Source: Caulobacter sp. BK020 (GTDB lineage: Bacteria; Pseudomonadota; Alphaproteobacteria; Caulobacterales; Caulobacteraceae). From it: DNA of 64,000 nt. The stretch's first letter is position 1. Every line of letters begins with the position of its first letter. The stretch covers positions 124,001-188,000 of the forward strand of contig NZ_SLZL01000007.1 of NCBI RefSeq assembly GCF_004342605.1, written 5' to 3'. Positions 7,902 to 16,660 of this stretch are shown in pieces. The position numbers and the translations under genes are program-made. The notes beneath the pieces are model-generated. The model was not told where the DNA came from and did no database searches. It saw only the letters and a program-made list of their open reading frames with translations.

Positions 7902-9032
7902 ATGTCCAAACTCGAATGCCCCCTCGCCGACAGCCTGATCCGGCCGATCTCCCAGGAGCCGGTGCTCAGCATCGTCATCCCAAGCTACCATCGCCCCGCC
8001 GAGCTGCAGCTGACCGTGCAGACCATCGCCGACCAGCTGCAGGGCGGGCTTGAGGACAAGGTCGAACTGTTGATCAGCGACAACGGTTCGGGCGCCGAGA
8101 CCGTCGAGGTAATCCGGGCCCTAGCCGAGCACTATCCGCGCCTGGGCTACATGCTCAACGCCCGGGACGAGGGCGGTTTCTTCAACTTCTTCGCGGCCCC
8201 TTGGCGAGCCCGCGGTCGCTATACGTGGGTGTTCGGGTCCGACGACGTGCTGCTGGACGGCGGCGTGGCGAGCGTCATCTCGATCCTTGAGCGCGAGAGG
8301 CCCAACTTTCTGACCCTCAACAAGCGCGCAGCCAACGCCGGGCTGACGGAGGCGCTCTACACGTCGTTGAACTCCGTGCCGGACAGGCGGTTCGACAGCT
8401 TCATCGATCTCTTCTGCGCCTTCGGCATGAACCAGCTGGCCTTCATCAGCGCCCAGATCGAAAGCACCGAAGCCGCGCGCAAACTCGATCCCGAACCGTA
8501 TCTTCGCACCGACAGCCGCCACCCGCACGTGGCCGCCTATCTCGAAAAGCACGCTTTCGCCCCGAGCTACTACAGTGCGGCCAATCACTTGGTTCACCGG
8601 GTCGAGAACTCGCCGATGCTCGACTACAACGCCGGCAACTTCTTCGACTACGGCGCGACCTTCCCGCGCCTGCTGATCGAGATCTGTGAAAAAGTGGGCG
8701 CCCCCAAAGACCTGTTCGAGCGGGCCTCCGGGCATCGCCAGGTCACGAGCTACGATCCGCCTGACGTGACCTTCATCGACACCATCTTCGAAAACATCCT
8801 GCGCGGCATGTCGGCCGGCAAATATCTGAACGTCGGCCACCAACGGGCGCTGGAGTCCGTTCTGCCGCATTGCAGGCCCGACCGCATGGCCCAGTTCGCC
8901 GAACTCTGGGCCTACAACCAGCGTCTCGTCACCCTGGAGCGCAATGTGAAGAACGCCCAGGCGGCGCTGAACTTGGCCCAAAACGCCGCGCTCGAGACCT
9001 CGGGGATGTTTATGAGGTCAACCCGCTCGTAG
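7902..9032 (+). CDS. Glycosyltransferase family 2
   Basis: This is a GT-A fold glycosyltransferase of 376 residues, 17 bp after rfbH and probably in the same transcript. The N-terminal domain starts with L-S-I-V-I-P-S-Y-H-R-P near residue 23, followed by L-L-I-S-D-N-G-S and the acidic F-G-S-D-D-V-L-L metal-binding DxD-type motif near residue 110. The C-terminal half has no motif I recognise. It probably adds a sugar of this cluster to a lipid-linked oligosaccharide at the inner membrane; donor and acceptor are unknown. Confidence 0.82.
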   Translation: MSKLECPLADSLIRPISQEPVLSIVIPSYHRPAELQLTVQTIADQLQGGLEDKVELLISDNGSGAETVEVIRALAEHYPRLGYMLNARDEGGFFNFFAAPWRARGRYTWVFGSDDVLLDGGVASVISILERERPNFLTLNKRAANAGLTEALYTSLNSVPDRRFDSFIDLFCAFGMNQLAFISAQIESTEAARKLDPEPYLRTDSRHPHVAAYLEKHAFAPSYYSAANHLVHRVENSPMLDYNAGNFFDYGATFPRLLIEICEKVGAPKDLFERASGHRQVTSYDPPDVTFIDTIFENILRGMSAGKYLNVGHQRALESVLPHCRPDRMAQFAELWAYNQRLVTLERNVKNAQAALNLAQNAALETSGMFMRSTRS

Positions 9033-9046
9033 CGCCGACCAGGCGC

Positions 9047-10177
9047 CTAAGCCGCCGGTTCAGCGCGGTGAAGATAAAAGATCGAGTCGTCGAACACCTG
9101 CGAATAGTGACCGAAGGCCAGGCGCCAGGTTTCCCCCGTCTCGTCCTCGACCGCGCGACGCAGCTGGGCCGGCACGGCGACCAGATCATCTGGCAGATGA
9201 TAAGAAGCCGCCGCGATGCAACGGGCTCGGCGCAGCGTCTCGGCGCCGCCCGCGATCACCGCCGCCTCGGAACCCTCGACGTCCATCTTGACGTAGTCGT
9301 AGGTCTCGTCGCCCGCCAAGGCGTCCAGCGTATCGGTCCGGATGTCGCCGGCGGTGTTTTCCTCGATCACCAGCATCCCATTGAAGATGAGGCGGGCGTC
9401 CAGCCGCGTCGGATGGCTCCAGGCCGCCCCGACGAAGTTGCGATTGCGCACCCCGAGCCGGTCGGCCGTCGCGGCGATGACTGGCGCCATGGCTTCGCTG
9501 GGTTCGATGGTGAGACTGCGCGCCAGCTCGGGAAACACCGCCTTGGCGGCCGCCAGGCTATCACCGTCATAGGCGCCGATGTCGCAGAAGGACTCGATCC
9601 TCAGGTCCGCGACGGGCGGGCGCCACATCTCGCCCACGGGTCGGCGGTGAGCGAGATGTCGGACGTCCAGTGAAGCCCGATATTGCAGCACCTCCAGGAA
9701 CGGCTGGCGGCAGCCTGGGTCCAGGTCGCGATAGACGGCGAAAAGAGCTTCGGCGGCGTCGGCGACGCCGTCGCTGAACGCCCGCGCCGGGCCGTACGAG
9801 TTGCGCAGGTCCAGGGCGTAGAGCCCCTCGGCCAGCGAACAGGCCTCCCGCGTCAGTTCGCTAAGAATCTCGATCTGGTTCTGGCCGGCGGCGACGATCA
9901 AGGGCAGGTCCAGGCCAAGATCGCGCGTGACCTCGAACCCATCGGCCTCGGCGCCAGCTCTCGCGGCGGCGCCGTTGTCGTAGATCACGCAGCCGATCCC
10001 CGCCGCCCTCAGCTGCAGCGCCAGGTCCTTGCCGCGCGTGCCGTAGGTGTAGACCAGCACCTCGCGCGCTCCTTCCAACCCGGCCATGCGCGGCGCCTTC
10101 GCCCGCAACGCGGCCTGGCCCGCCTGGAGGACCTCGCCGAACTGGGCGAAGGACAAGGCGGGGTCGGAAACAGGCAT
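9047..10177 (-). CDS. FkbM family methyltransferase
   Basis: This is a SAM-dependent methyltransferase of 376 residues; the start is taken at the ATG at 10177 (M-P-V-S-D-P). The FkbM core lies in the C-terminal two thirds: F-C-D-I-G-A-Y-D-G-D-S is the SAM-binding motif I, and Y-D-Y-V-K-M-D-V-E-G-S-E is the signature FkbM motif. The N-terminal about 130 residues (V-Y-T-Y-G-T-R-G-K-D) look like a small nucleotide-binding-like domain. It is the last gene of the minus-strand operon that starts with the TPP enzyme, 23 bp after an SDR gene, so O-methylation of the sugar product is a reasonable inference. Confidence 0.82.
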   Translation of the reverse strand: MPVSDPALSFAQFGEVLQAGQAALRAKAPRMAGLEGAREVLVYTYGTRGKDLALQLRAAGIGCVIYDNGAAARAGAEADGFEVTRDLGLDLPLIVAAGQNQIEILSELTREACSLAEGLYALDLRNSYGPARAFSDGVADAAEALFAVYRDLDPGCRQPFLEVLQYRASLDVRHLAHRRPVGEMWRPPVADLRIESFCDIGAYDGDSLAAAKAVFPELARSLTIEPSEAMAPVIAATADRLGVRNRNFVGAAWSHPTRLDARLIFNGMLVIEENTAGDIRTDTLDALAGDETYDYVKMDVEGSEAAVIAGGAETLRRARCIAAASYHLPDDLVAVPAQLRRAVEDETGETWRLAFGHYSQVFDDSIFYLHRAEPAA

Positions 10178-10200
10178 GGTTGAAGCGCTCCTCGAGGTCG

Positions 10201-11025
10201 TCACAGTATGGTCCGCCCGCCGTCGATCAGGATGTTCTGGCCGGTCATGTAGCTGGAGGCGGGCGAGCACAGGAACTGCACGGCCGACCGGTATTCCGAG
10301 ACCCCGGCCATCCGCCCCATCGGGATCAGCTGGCTCAGCCGCCCGACGAAGTCGTCGGGATGGTCGTTGAACACGCCGCCCGGCGACAGGGCGTTGACCC
10401 GCACCCCCTGCCCGGCCCAGTAGCCGGCCAGGTAGCGGGTCAGGCCCACCAGCCCGGCCTTGACCACCGAATAGGTCACCGGCTTGACCGGCTGGTCGCC
10501 CTCCGCGACGCCGTCCTGGCGATAGAGGCGCTGGTCCGGCGCGATCACCGACAGGTCCGAGGCGATGTTGAGGATCACCCCGCCGCCCCGCCGCGCCATC
10601 TCAGCCCCCAGCACCCGGGCGCAAAGAAAGGCGCCCGTCAGGCCGACGGCGATCTGGAAGTCCCAGCTTTCCAGCGGGAAGTGCTCCAGGCGGCTCAGTT
10701 CCGGCCCGCCGGCGGCGGTGACCTTCGGGTCGACGGCGGCGTTGTTGACCAGCACGTCGATCGGACCGTGCGCCTTGAGAACAGCGCGGATCGAGTCCTC
10801 GGATGTGACATCGAGGGCGGCGGCCACAACGCGGTCGCGACACCCCTCCTCTATCGACGCGACGGCGGCCTGGGCCGCAGCCAAGTCGAGGTCGGTCAGG
10901 ATCACCGTGGCGCCGATTTCGGCGAGAGCGGCGACATGCTCCCGACCCAGCAGCCCGCCGGCGCCGGTGACCAGGGCGGTCTTGCCGGTCAGGTCGAAGG
11001 CGGCGAGGCCGACGGGTTGCGTCAT
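10201..11025 (-). CDS. SDR family oxidoreductase (operon gene 5)
   Basis: This is a classical short-chain dehydrogenase of 274 residues with L-V-T-G-A-G-G-L-L-G at residue 18 for NAD(P) binding, N-N-A-A-V-D, I-A-S-D-L-S, and the catalytic P-V-T-Y-S-V-V-K. An insertion between the Ser and the Tyr (D-Q-R-L-Y-R-Q-D-G-V-A-E-G-D-Q) is characteristic of a subfamily often found beside NeuB genes in capsule clusters. It lies 11 bp after the preceding SDR. The likely role is a sugar keto-reduction or oxidation; the substrate is unknown. Confidence 0.85.
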   Translation of the reverse strand: MTQPVGLAAFDLTGKTALVTGAGGLLGREHVAALAEIGATVILTDLDLAAAQAAVASIEEGCRDRVVAAALDVTSEDSIRAVLKAHGPIDVLVNNAAVDPKVTAAGGPELSRLEHFPLESWDFQIAVGLTGAFLCARVLGAEMARRGGGVILNIASDLSVIAPDQRLYRQDGVAEGDQPVKPVTYSVVKAGLVGLTRYLAGYWAGQGVRVNALSPGGVFNDHPDDFVGRLSQLIPMGRMAGVSEYRSAVQFLCSPASSYMTGQNILIDGGRTIL

Positions 11026-11036
11026 CAAAGGGCTCC

Positions 11037-11795
11037 TCAGGTCCGCGTCTGGCCGCCGTCGATCACCAGCACGGCGCCCGTGACGAAGGCGGCGCGTGAC
11101 GAGGCCAGGAAGGTCACGGCGTCGGCCACGTCCTCCGGACGGCCCAGGACACCCTGCGGCACGTCGCGGACCAGCATGGCGGCGACCGTTTCGGGGCTTT
11201 CGGCCAACTTGCGATCCCAGGTCCCGCCTGGAAACAGGATGTTGCCGGGCGCGACGCCGTTGATACGAATCCCCTCGGCGGCGAACGGGCGCGACAGGCC
11301 GTTGATCGCGGCGTCCAGCGCGGCCTTGGCGGCGGAATAGGTCACCGGGGCGCCCAGCGCCTCGCGACCGCAGATCGACGAGACGCAGACGATCGCCCCA
11401 CCGCCCTCCCGCGCCAGAAGGGGCTTCGCCGCGCCGATCAGATTGGTGGCCGTGAACAGGTTCAGCGCGATGACACGTCGCCATTCCTCCGGCGTCTCCC
11501 GACCGGGCGCCACCGAGGCGCCGGAGCCGGCGTTGGCGACCAGGACGTCCAAACGGCCGAACCGGGTTTCGACGGCGGCGACCAGACGCTCGCAATCGTC
11601 CGGGTCGGAGAGATCGGCGGCGTGGCCCCAGGCTGCGCTCCCCACCTCGGCCACGGCCGCATCGAGGCCCTCCTGTTCCCGTGCCGACAGGACCACCGTG
11701 CATCCCTCGGCCGCCAGCGTCTTGGCGATGGCCAGGCCGATGCCGCGACTTGCGCCGCCGACCAGGGCGACCTTGCCTTCCAGCTCCAGGTTCAT
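11037..11795 (-). CDS. SDR family oxidoreductase (operon gene 4)
   Basis: This is a 252-residue classical SDR. The coenzyme motif G-G-A-S-R-G-I-G is near residue 13, with N-A-G-S-G, V-S-S-I-C-G and the catalytic Y-S-A-A-K in P-V-T-Y-S-A-A-K-A-A. The C-terminal D-G-G-Q-T-R-T is typical. Its start overlaps the end of the isomerase gene by 4 bp (ATGA), indicating translational coupling. It probably catalyses a redox step on the operon's sugar intermediate. Confidence 0.85.
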   Translation of the reverse strand: MNLELEGKVALVGGASRGIGLAIAKTLAAEGCTVVLSAREQEGLDAAVAEVGSAAWGHAADLSDPDDCERLVAAVETRFGRLDVLVANAGSGASVAPGRETPEEWRRVIALNLFTATNLIGAAKPLLAREGGGAIVCVSSICGREALGAPVTYSAAKAALDAAINGLSRPFAAEGIRINGVAPGNILFPGGTWDRKLAESPETVAAMLVRDVPQGVLGRPEDVADAVTFLASSRAAFVTGAVLVIDGGQTRT

Positions 11796-12634
11796 GACCG
11801 GCCCGCCAGGTTCAGGACGAGGTCGCGATAGGTCCGCGCTGCGCCCAGGTGGTCCCCGTCGACCGCTCGCGCGGTCTGCAGGATAAGAAAGCCGTCGTAG
11901 CCGACCTCATCCAGCAGGCTGAAAACCGTCGGCAGGTCGGCGTCGCCCTGGCCCAGGGCCACGGTCGTGCCGCCCAGAACCCGGTCCTTGACGTGGACAT
12001 TGATCAGGCGCGGCGCGATCAGCGGGATTTCCTCGGCCGGCGCCCACCCCAGGCTGGCGCTGTTGCCGATGTCGAAGTTGATCCCGAACGCGTCGGCGGG
12101 AAAGGCCGCGATGAACCGCGCCAACCGGACCGGCGGATAGTCGCATTCGAAGGCGATCCGCACGCCCAACTCACGCAGCAACGGGGTCAGTTGGGCCAGC
12201 CCCTCGGCCAGAGCCGCTTCCTCGCCCGGTGTCGCCACCGAGCCGTTGTCGACCAGCGGCACGACCAAGATCGAGGCGCCGACCGCCGCGCCGGCCTGGA
12301 TCACGCGCGCCATCTCGTCGACCAGGGCCGTTCGAGCCGCGCCCGCCGCCTTCCAGAACGGCGCCTGCATGAAGCAGTCGCCGGTAATCGACGAGACCGC
12401 GACATCGTGGGTGGCGGACAGGGCGACGATCTGGGCCCGGCCTTCGGAGGTCATCAGCGGATTGGCGGCCAGGTCGTCGTGGTCCAGCGTCCACTCCAGC
12501 CGTGCGAAGCCCAGGTCCCGGGCCAGCGGGAACTCGTCCCGCCAGTAGGGCCAGGGGAAGGCCTGGATCTTGCCGTCGATCTGCGGCGACAGCCGGCCCT
12601 GCATGAAGCCGATGCGGCGAGCCAGGTCGCTCAT
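11792..12634 (-). CDS. Sugar phosphate isomerase/epimerase (xylose-isomerase-like TIM barrel)
   Basis: This 280-residue TIM-barrel protein belongs to the AP-endonuclease-2/xylose-isomerase-like superfamily. Metal ligand candidates are the Glu in A-F-E-C-D-Y, the Asp in N-F-D-I-G-N-S, the His in N-V-H-V-K-D-R and a late acidic residue. The N-terminal I-G-F-M-Q-G-R-L-S is typical of the sugar-epimerase branch. It overlaps neighbours on both sides by 4 bp, placing it in the middle of the TPP-SDR operon. It presumably isomerises or epimerises a keto-sugar made in the same pathway. Confidence 0.8.
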   Translation of the reverse strand: MSDLARRIGFMQGRLSPQIDGKIQAFPWPYWRDEFPLARDLGFARLEWTLDHDDLAANPLMTSEGRAQIVALSATHDVAVSSITGDCFMQAPFWKAAGAARTALVDEMARVIQAGAAVGASILVVPLVDNGSVATPGEEAALAEGLAQLTPLLRELGVRIAFECDYPPVRLARFIAAFPADAFGINFDIGNSASLGWAPAEEIPLIAPRLINVHVKDRVLGGTTVALGQGDADLPTVFSLLDEVGYDGFLILQTARAVDGDHLGAARTYRDLVLNLAGRS

Positions 12635-13395
12635 GTCAGCCCCTTGGCGGTCCAGCCGCCATCGATCACCAGGTCCTGGCCGGTCATGTACCGCGACGCG
12701 TCCGAGGCCAGGAAGATCGTCGCCCCGACCAGATCCTCGACCTCGCCCCAGCGGCCCAGGCAGGTATGGCGGGCGCGGGCGGCGTGGCGTTCGGGATCGG
12801 CGAAGCTGGCGGCGGTCATGCCGGTGTGGATGTAGCCCGGAGCCAAGGCGTTGACCCGGACGCCCCGCGGCCCCAGGTCGACCGCCAGGGCCTTGGTCAG
12901 CAGCCGCAGGCCGCCCTTGGCCGCGACATAGCCGGGGTTGCCGGGAAAGCCGACCAGGCTGTTGATGCTGGTGACGTTGACGATGGATCCGCCCCCCGCT
13001 TCCCCTTGGGCCGCCATGTGCGGCGCAACCGCCAGGCAGGCCGCGTAGGCGGCGCGGAGATTGACGTCCAGCGTCGCGTCGAACGCGGCCAGCGCCTGAT
13101 CCGGCGCGGCTGAAACGCTGACTCCCGCGGCGTTGACCAGCACATCGATGCGACCGTGCTCGGCGACGATCTCGGCGACCAGCGCATCCAGCCCCGCGGC
13201 CACATCGGCGGCGACATAGCGGACCGGATGGCGAAAGGGCTCGCGCGGGGCCGGCGAGCGAGCCACGCCGACGACGCTGGCGCCGGCTCCGGCCAGGCCG
13301 TCGGCCAAGGCCGCGCCGATGCCCCGCGACGCGCCGGTCACCAGGGCGACCTTGCCCTCCAGCGAGAACAGCCGGGCCAGCGCGGGGTCTACCAT
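12631..13395 (-). CDS. SDR family oxidoreductase (operon gene 2)
   Basis: This is a 254-residue classical SDR with V-T-G-A-S-R-G-I-G-A-A near residue 18, N-A-A-G-V, N-V-T-S-I-N-S and the catalytic Y-V-A-A-K in N-P-G-Y-V-A-A-K-G-G. It begins within the last codons of the TPP-enzyme gene (7 bp overlap) and overlaps the isomerase gene by 4 bp. Three SDRs in one operon suggest a multi-step oxidation/reduction sequence on one sugar. Confidence 0.85.
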   Translation of the reverse strand: MVDPALARLFSLEGKVALVTGASRGIGAALADGLAGAGASVVGVARSPAPREPFRHPVRYVAADVAAGLDALVAEIVAEHGRIDVLVNAAGVSVSAAPDQALAAFDATLDVNLRAAYAACLAVAPHMAAQGEAGGGSIVNVTSINSLVGFPGNPGYVAAKGGLRLLTKALAVDLGPRGVRVNALAPGYIHTGMTAASFADPERHAARARHTCLGRWGEVEDLVGATIFLASDASRYMTGQDLVIDGGWTAKGLT

Positions 13396-15179
13396 TGGAT
13401 GTCGGACAGCGGCGTCGAGGACAGCTTGCCGTCGGGCGAGATCACCGTCTTGACCGTCGGACCCCGGGACTCGGCGCGATCGATGATCAGGTCCACGAAG
13501 ATCGGTGGGGCTTCGGCGTCGAGGGTCGGCAAGAGGGCGTCCAAGGCGGCCAGGCTCTCGACACGGGCGTAGCGCAGGCCGAAGGCCGGGGCGACCTGGC
13601 CATAGTCGGGGATGAACACGCCGGACTCGCGCCCCGCCCCGCCCACCGCGCCAAAGTGGCGGCTCTGCGAGGCGTGGATCGATGTGTAGCCGTCGTTGTT
13701 CAGGACGAAGAGCACGAAGCCCTTGGGCGCATAGTGGCTGAGCGTCGCCAGTTCCTGGATGTTGAGCATCAGCCCGCCGTCGGCCTCGACGCAGATCACC
13801 CGCCGGTCGGTGGCGAAGGCCGCGCCGATTGCTTGCGGCAGGCCCAGGCCCATGGCCCCCAGCGAGGCGCCGAAGAAGCAGCGGCTGTCCTCGCCCGGGG
13901 CGAAGAAGCGGATGAAGGCTTCGATCGCCGAGCCCGATCCGGTGGGCACGAACACCTTGCCCGCCGACCAGACCGACAGGCGCCGGGCGACACCGAAGAC
14001 GTTCAGGCTGTCGACGGTCAGGCGCTGGCGCTCGTCAGCCAGGTATTCGGCGCGGCGGGCCTCGCACCAGGCGCGCCAGTCGGCGGCCATGGCGCTGGAC
14101 GCCGCCTGGGCGGCCTGGACGGCGGCTGGAAGGGCGGAAAGGTCGGCCTGCAGCACGCGAGTGTCCGGCAGCCCCTCGAACTTGGCCAGTTCCCCGGCGT
14201 CGACGTCGACCACCAGCCGCTCGGCCTGGGCCCCGAAGTCGTGACGCTGGAAAGCCGTGGTGCCGAGGTCCAGCCGCGCCCCCAGGAACAGCACGCGGTC
14301 GGCCTGATAGAGGATCTGGTTGGCCGACAGCGGCGCCAGGCCGCCCGGCGCGCCGAAGTTCAGCGGATGGTCCGCCGGCAACTGGTCCGCCGACAGCCAT
14401 GAGAACACCGCCGGGACGCCGTGCGTCTCCAGGAAGGCGCGCACCGCCTGGCCGACCCCGGCCACGCGGCAGCCGTTGCCGACATAGACCAGAGGCCGCC
14501 GGCCGCCCAGCAGCCAGGTCAGGGCTTGCGTCAGCGAGGCGGCGTCGGACCGGTTGGCGGCCTCCTCGATCCGGTCGCGCACGGCTTGGACCGCCGCCAG
14601 CACGTCGTCCGGCGCGTAGTCGATCACCAGGTTCTGGACGTCGAGCGGCAGTTCGACGAACACCGGCCCTGGCCGACCGGTGAAGGCCTCGGTCAAGGTC
14701 TCGACCAGTTCATCGCGAAACCCCTCCGCGGTGACGCGGACGAAGCGCTTGACGCACGGGCTGACCAGGTCCCGGGAACGGACTTCCTGGGCGCCGTGGG
14801 TGCGCGTGCCGAAGCTGTCGATGTCGGCGGTCTTGACCTGGCCGGCCAGCACGATGACCGGGGCGCTGTCGCCATAGGCCGAGCACAGGCTGGTGATGGT
14901 GTTGGTCACCCCCGGCCCGGCCGTGACCACCGCCAGGCCAGCGGCCCGATAGTCGGTCGCCTTGGCGTAGCCTTCGGCGGCGCCGGCGCAGGCCTGTTCG
15001 TGCTGGTTGTAGACGGCCGTCAGTCCGGGATGGGTCGCGACCGCCCGGTTCAGGTACATCGCCATCCCGCCCGTCAGGGTGAAGGCCGCGCGGGCGCCCA
15101 GCGCCGCGGCCAGGTCCACCGCATACGAGGCGATATTGCGCTCGGCCGCTGGCCGGATCGGGGGACGGGAGGGACTCAT
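13389..15179 (-). CDS. Thiamine pyrophosphate-dependent acetolactate-synthase-like enzyme
   Basis: This 596-residue protein has the three-domain IlvB architecture: N-terminal PYR domain, central domain and C-terminal PP domain. The catalytic Glu sits in Y-N-Q-H-E-Q-A-C-A-G-A-A-E-G-Y; the PP motif is a variant E-A-D-G-G-L-M-L-N...N-N-D-G-Y instead of the usual GDG...N. It heads an operon of sugar-type SDRs and an isomerase in an LPS/capsule island, so branched-chain amino acid synthesis is unlikely. YerE of the yersiniose pathway, an IlvB-like enzyme, adds a two-carbon unit from pyruvate to the product of RfbFGH-type enzymes; a similar C-C bond-forming role is my inference. Confidence 0.8.
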   Translation of the reverse strand: MSPSRPPIRPAAERNIASYAVDLAAALGARAAFTLTGGMAMYLNRAVATHPGLTAVYNQHEQACAGAAEGYAKATDYRAAGLAVVTAGPGVTNTITSLCSAYGDSAPVIVLAGQVKTADIDSFGTRTHGAQEVRSRDLVSPCVKRFVRVTAEGFRDELVETLTEAFTGRPGPVFVELPLDVQNLVIDYAPDDVLAAVQAVRDRIEEAANRSDAASLTQALTWLLGGRRPLVYVGNGCRVAGVGQAVRAFLETHGVPAVFSWLSADQLPADHPLNFGAPGGLAPLSANQILYQADRVLFLGARLDLGTTAFQRHDFGAQAERLVVDVDAGELAKFEGLPDTRVLQADLSALPAAVQAAQAASSAMAADWRAWCEARRAEYLADERQRLTVDSLNVFGVARRLSVWSAGKVFVPTGSGSAIEAFIRFFAPGEDSRCFFGASLGAMGLGLPQAIGAAFATDRRVICVEADGGLMLNIQELATLSHYAPKGFVLFVLNNDGYTSIHASQSRHFGAVGGAGRESGVFIPDYGQVAPAFGLRYARVESLAALDALLPTLDAEAPPIFVDLIIDRAESRGPTVKTVISPDGKLSSTPLSDIQW

Positions 15180-15486
15180 GATGCAACCACGCCGAAAACA
15201 CCTGCATAGGCGGCGGACGGCGGCGCGATCAAGGTCGCCGTTTCATCGCGTCGACTTCGACGGGAAACGCCCTAGACGCCGGGTTGATCAAGATCGCGCA
15301 GAAGCGCCGCCTCGGCGGCGCTCCGGACAGAGGTTCCCGAACGCACCTTGGCCGAATGGCGGGGCGCCTTGCGGCGGGCGATGCTGTAGACGATGGCCGG
15401 CGCCGCGGCCGGGGACAGGCGGCATGCGCCTGTCCCCAATCGTGGTCGCGACTTGGCCGCCTCACGCGGAAACCCGCTGAGCTGAT
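15180..15486. other. Intergenic region upstream of the TPP-enzyme operon
   Basis: The first part should contain the promoter of the minus-strand operon starting at 15179. A minus-strand open frame ending at 15272 carries a plausible but unplaceable peptide tail (S-I-A-R-R-K-A-P-R-H-S, ending L-L-R-D-L-D-Q-P-G-V). No ordinary start codon is found before it runs into the hairpin at 15411-15437. It may be a decayed gene end or chance. No other feature was seen. Confidence 0.3.
15411..15437. repeat. GGGGACA-type palindromic hairpin
   Basis: The arms GGGGACAGGCG and CGCCTGTCCCC are perfect 11-base complements around a five-base loop. The same family recurs at 26148-26335, 36031-36108 and 50209-50234. 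It resembles REP-like intergenic palindromes. Confidence 0.75.
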
Positions 15487-15935
15487 GGGAAGGGTGCGAA
15501 GCGCCCGGGCCTCGCCCGGAGTAGCTTTGATGTTTTATACCGTTTCGACGAAGTTCGAGCGCTTCGCGTGGAGCCGTTATCCGGAAGCCTTCGGGTCGCG
15601 GATTTTTAACCCGCTCCGATGGAGGCCCCCGACGGGCGGAGAGTTGACGACCTCTCCGGACCGCCCGGGCGATTTCAGCCCGGGCCTGCCGCGCCCGCCG
15701 ATCCCTCGCCGCCTGGGCTTCGTCCCGACCAAGGAGAACCTGCCCAGGACCGTCGCGAAAGGCTGTCACCAAAGACCACCGACAAACACTTCCCGCTCGT
15801 CCACCCCCGAAGGCCGCATCGGTCGCCGTACGTGCGCCCTCCCCGTGCCTTCAGGTGCAAGCATTATGGGGGTGGTTCTGAGCGCGCCAGCGATGGTGAC
15901 GCTGATTTTTCTACAAGGCATTGAGATTGTTGATC
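15487..15935 (+). repeat. Structured intergenic repeat of about 450 bp, copy A
   Basis: This region is related to 25652-26112. Shared blocks in the same order are: AGGGT..CG..GCGCC with a hairpin (15505-15519), TACCGTTTCGACGAAG (15538-15553), CCGTTATCCG, CCGCATCGGTCGC (15814-15826), GGTGGTTC (15871-15878) and CAAGGC.TTGA (15914-15924). The first hairpin is CCGGGC-ctc-GCCCGG here and CCGGAC-atc-GTCCGG in copy B, a compensatory change that keeps pairing. The middle differs but is also rich in hairpins (GCCCGGGC twice near 15666-15690; CCTGGGC/GCCCAGG near 15711-15749). Indels are not multiples of three, so I read it as non-coding: a mobile repeat or a structured RNA. Confidence 0.55.
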
Positions 15936-16115
15936 TTGTTTTCGCCATGAGCGGGAATCCAGCCTGCTCCATCCCCGTCGAACCCGCTTGGGAACTGCGA
16001 AGAGACCTGTGGCGAGCGCCCACGGCGCCTGGTCATCTTCCGTTGACCCTGTTCCTTCACGGCTTGTACGCCAAGGCGCCCTAAGGCTTTGGGCTCATTG
16101 CGAGCCAGGAAGCCG

Positions 16116-16649
16116 ATGCTGACGCCCAACCATGTCGTGACCACCGCCCGCGCCGTCCTGGTCGCCGGCGCCCTGACCGCCGCGGTGCTGATGCTGGGTC
16201 CCTGGCCGGGTCTGGAGCAGGTGTTCGGCCTGAGCGACAAGACGGCCCATGCCATCGCCTTCGGCGGCCTGGTCGCTGTCTCGTTCCTGGCCTTCCCGCG
16301 CATGCGCCGCAATGATCTGGCCCTGGCGGCCGTTCTGCTGGGCGCCAGTGTCGAGGTGGCCCAGATGTTCACTTCCGACCGCAGCGCCTCGATCAGCGAC
16401 CTGCTGGCCGACATCGCCGGCGTGGCCGTCGTCTACCTGGCCAGCCATATCGAGAGCCTGCGGTCCCTGGCCCGCCAGCGCGGTCGGGCCAGCTTCGCCG
16501 ACATCGCCGCCCAGGACCGCCGGCGTGGCGGACGCCGCCTGGCCCCGGCGATCCGGGCCGCGTTCCCGCCGCCGGCCGGCGAACCGCAGCCCGAAGGTTC
16601 GACCAGCTTCGCCGGCCGGGCGGCCCGACGCTTTCCGCGACGGGCCTGA
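16116..16649 (+). CDS. VanZ-like membrane protein
   Basis: This 177-residue protein starts at the ATG at 16116, preceded by AGGAAG. It has about three to four hydrophobic segments (residues about 9-30, 40-60, 67-90, 100-118). The central D-K-T-A-H-A-I-A-F-G-G-L and the later E-V-A-Q-M-F-T..R-S-A-S-I-S-D-L-L-A-D-I-A-G match the VanZ-like pattern (Asp/His and E-x-x-Q plus D-x-x-x-N/D). The C-terminal about 55 residues are hydrophilic, rich in Arg and Pro. VanZ-like proteins are inner-membrane proteins of unclear enzymatic function. Confidence 0.65.
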   Translation: MLTPNHVVTTARAVLVAGALTAAVLMLGPWPGLEQVFGLSDKTAHAIAFGGLVAVSFLAFPRMRRNDLALAAVLLGASVEVAQMFTSDRSASISDLLADIAGVAVVYLASHIESLRSLARQRGRASFADIAAQDRRRGGRRLAPAIRAAFPPPAGEPQPEGSTSFAGRAARRFPRRA

Positions 16650-16660
16650 AGACCTCTCCG

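Noticed and set aside
10201..11703. 500-codon frame covering two SDR genes
   Set aside because: The upstream half is an alternate-frame reading of the 11037-11795 SDR gene; only the part from 11025 is a real SDR.
13389..15179. IlvB for branched-chain amino acids
   Set aside because: There is no ilvN/ilvC nearby, the PP motif is a variant (ADG), and the operon is of sugar type.
15272..15772. 166-codon minus-strand open frame
   Set aside because: Most of it reads through the hairpin at 15411 and repeat copy A, with frame-incompatible indels relative to copy B. Only the tail looks protein-like, with no start codon.
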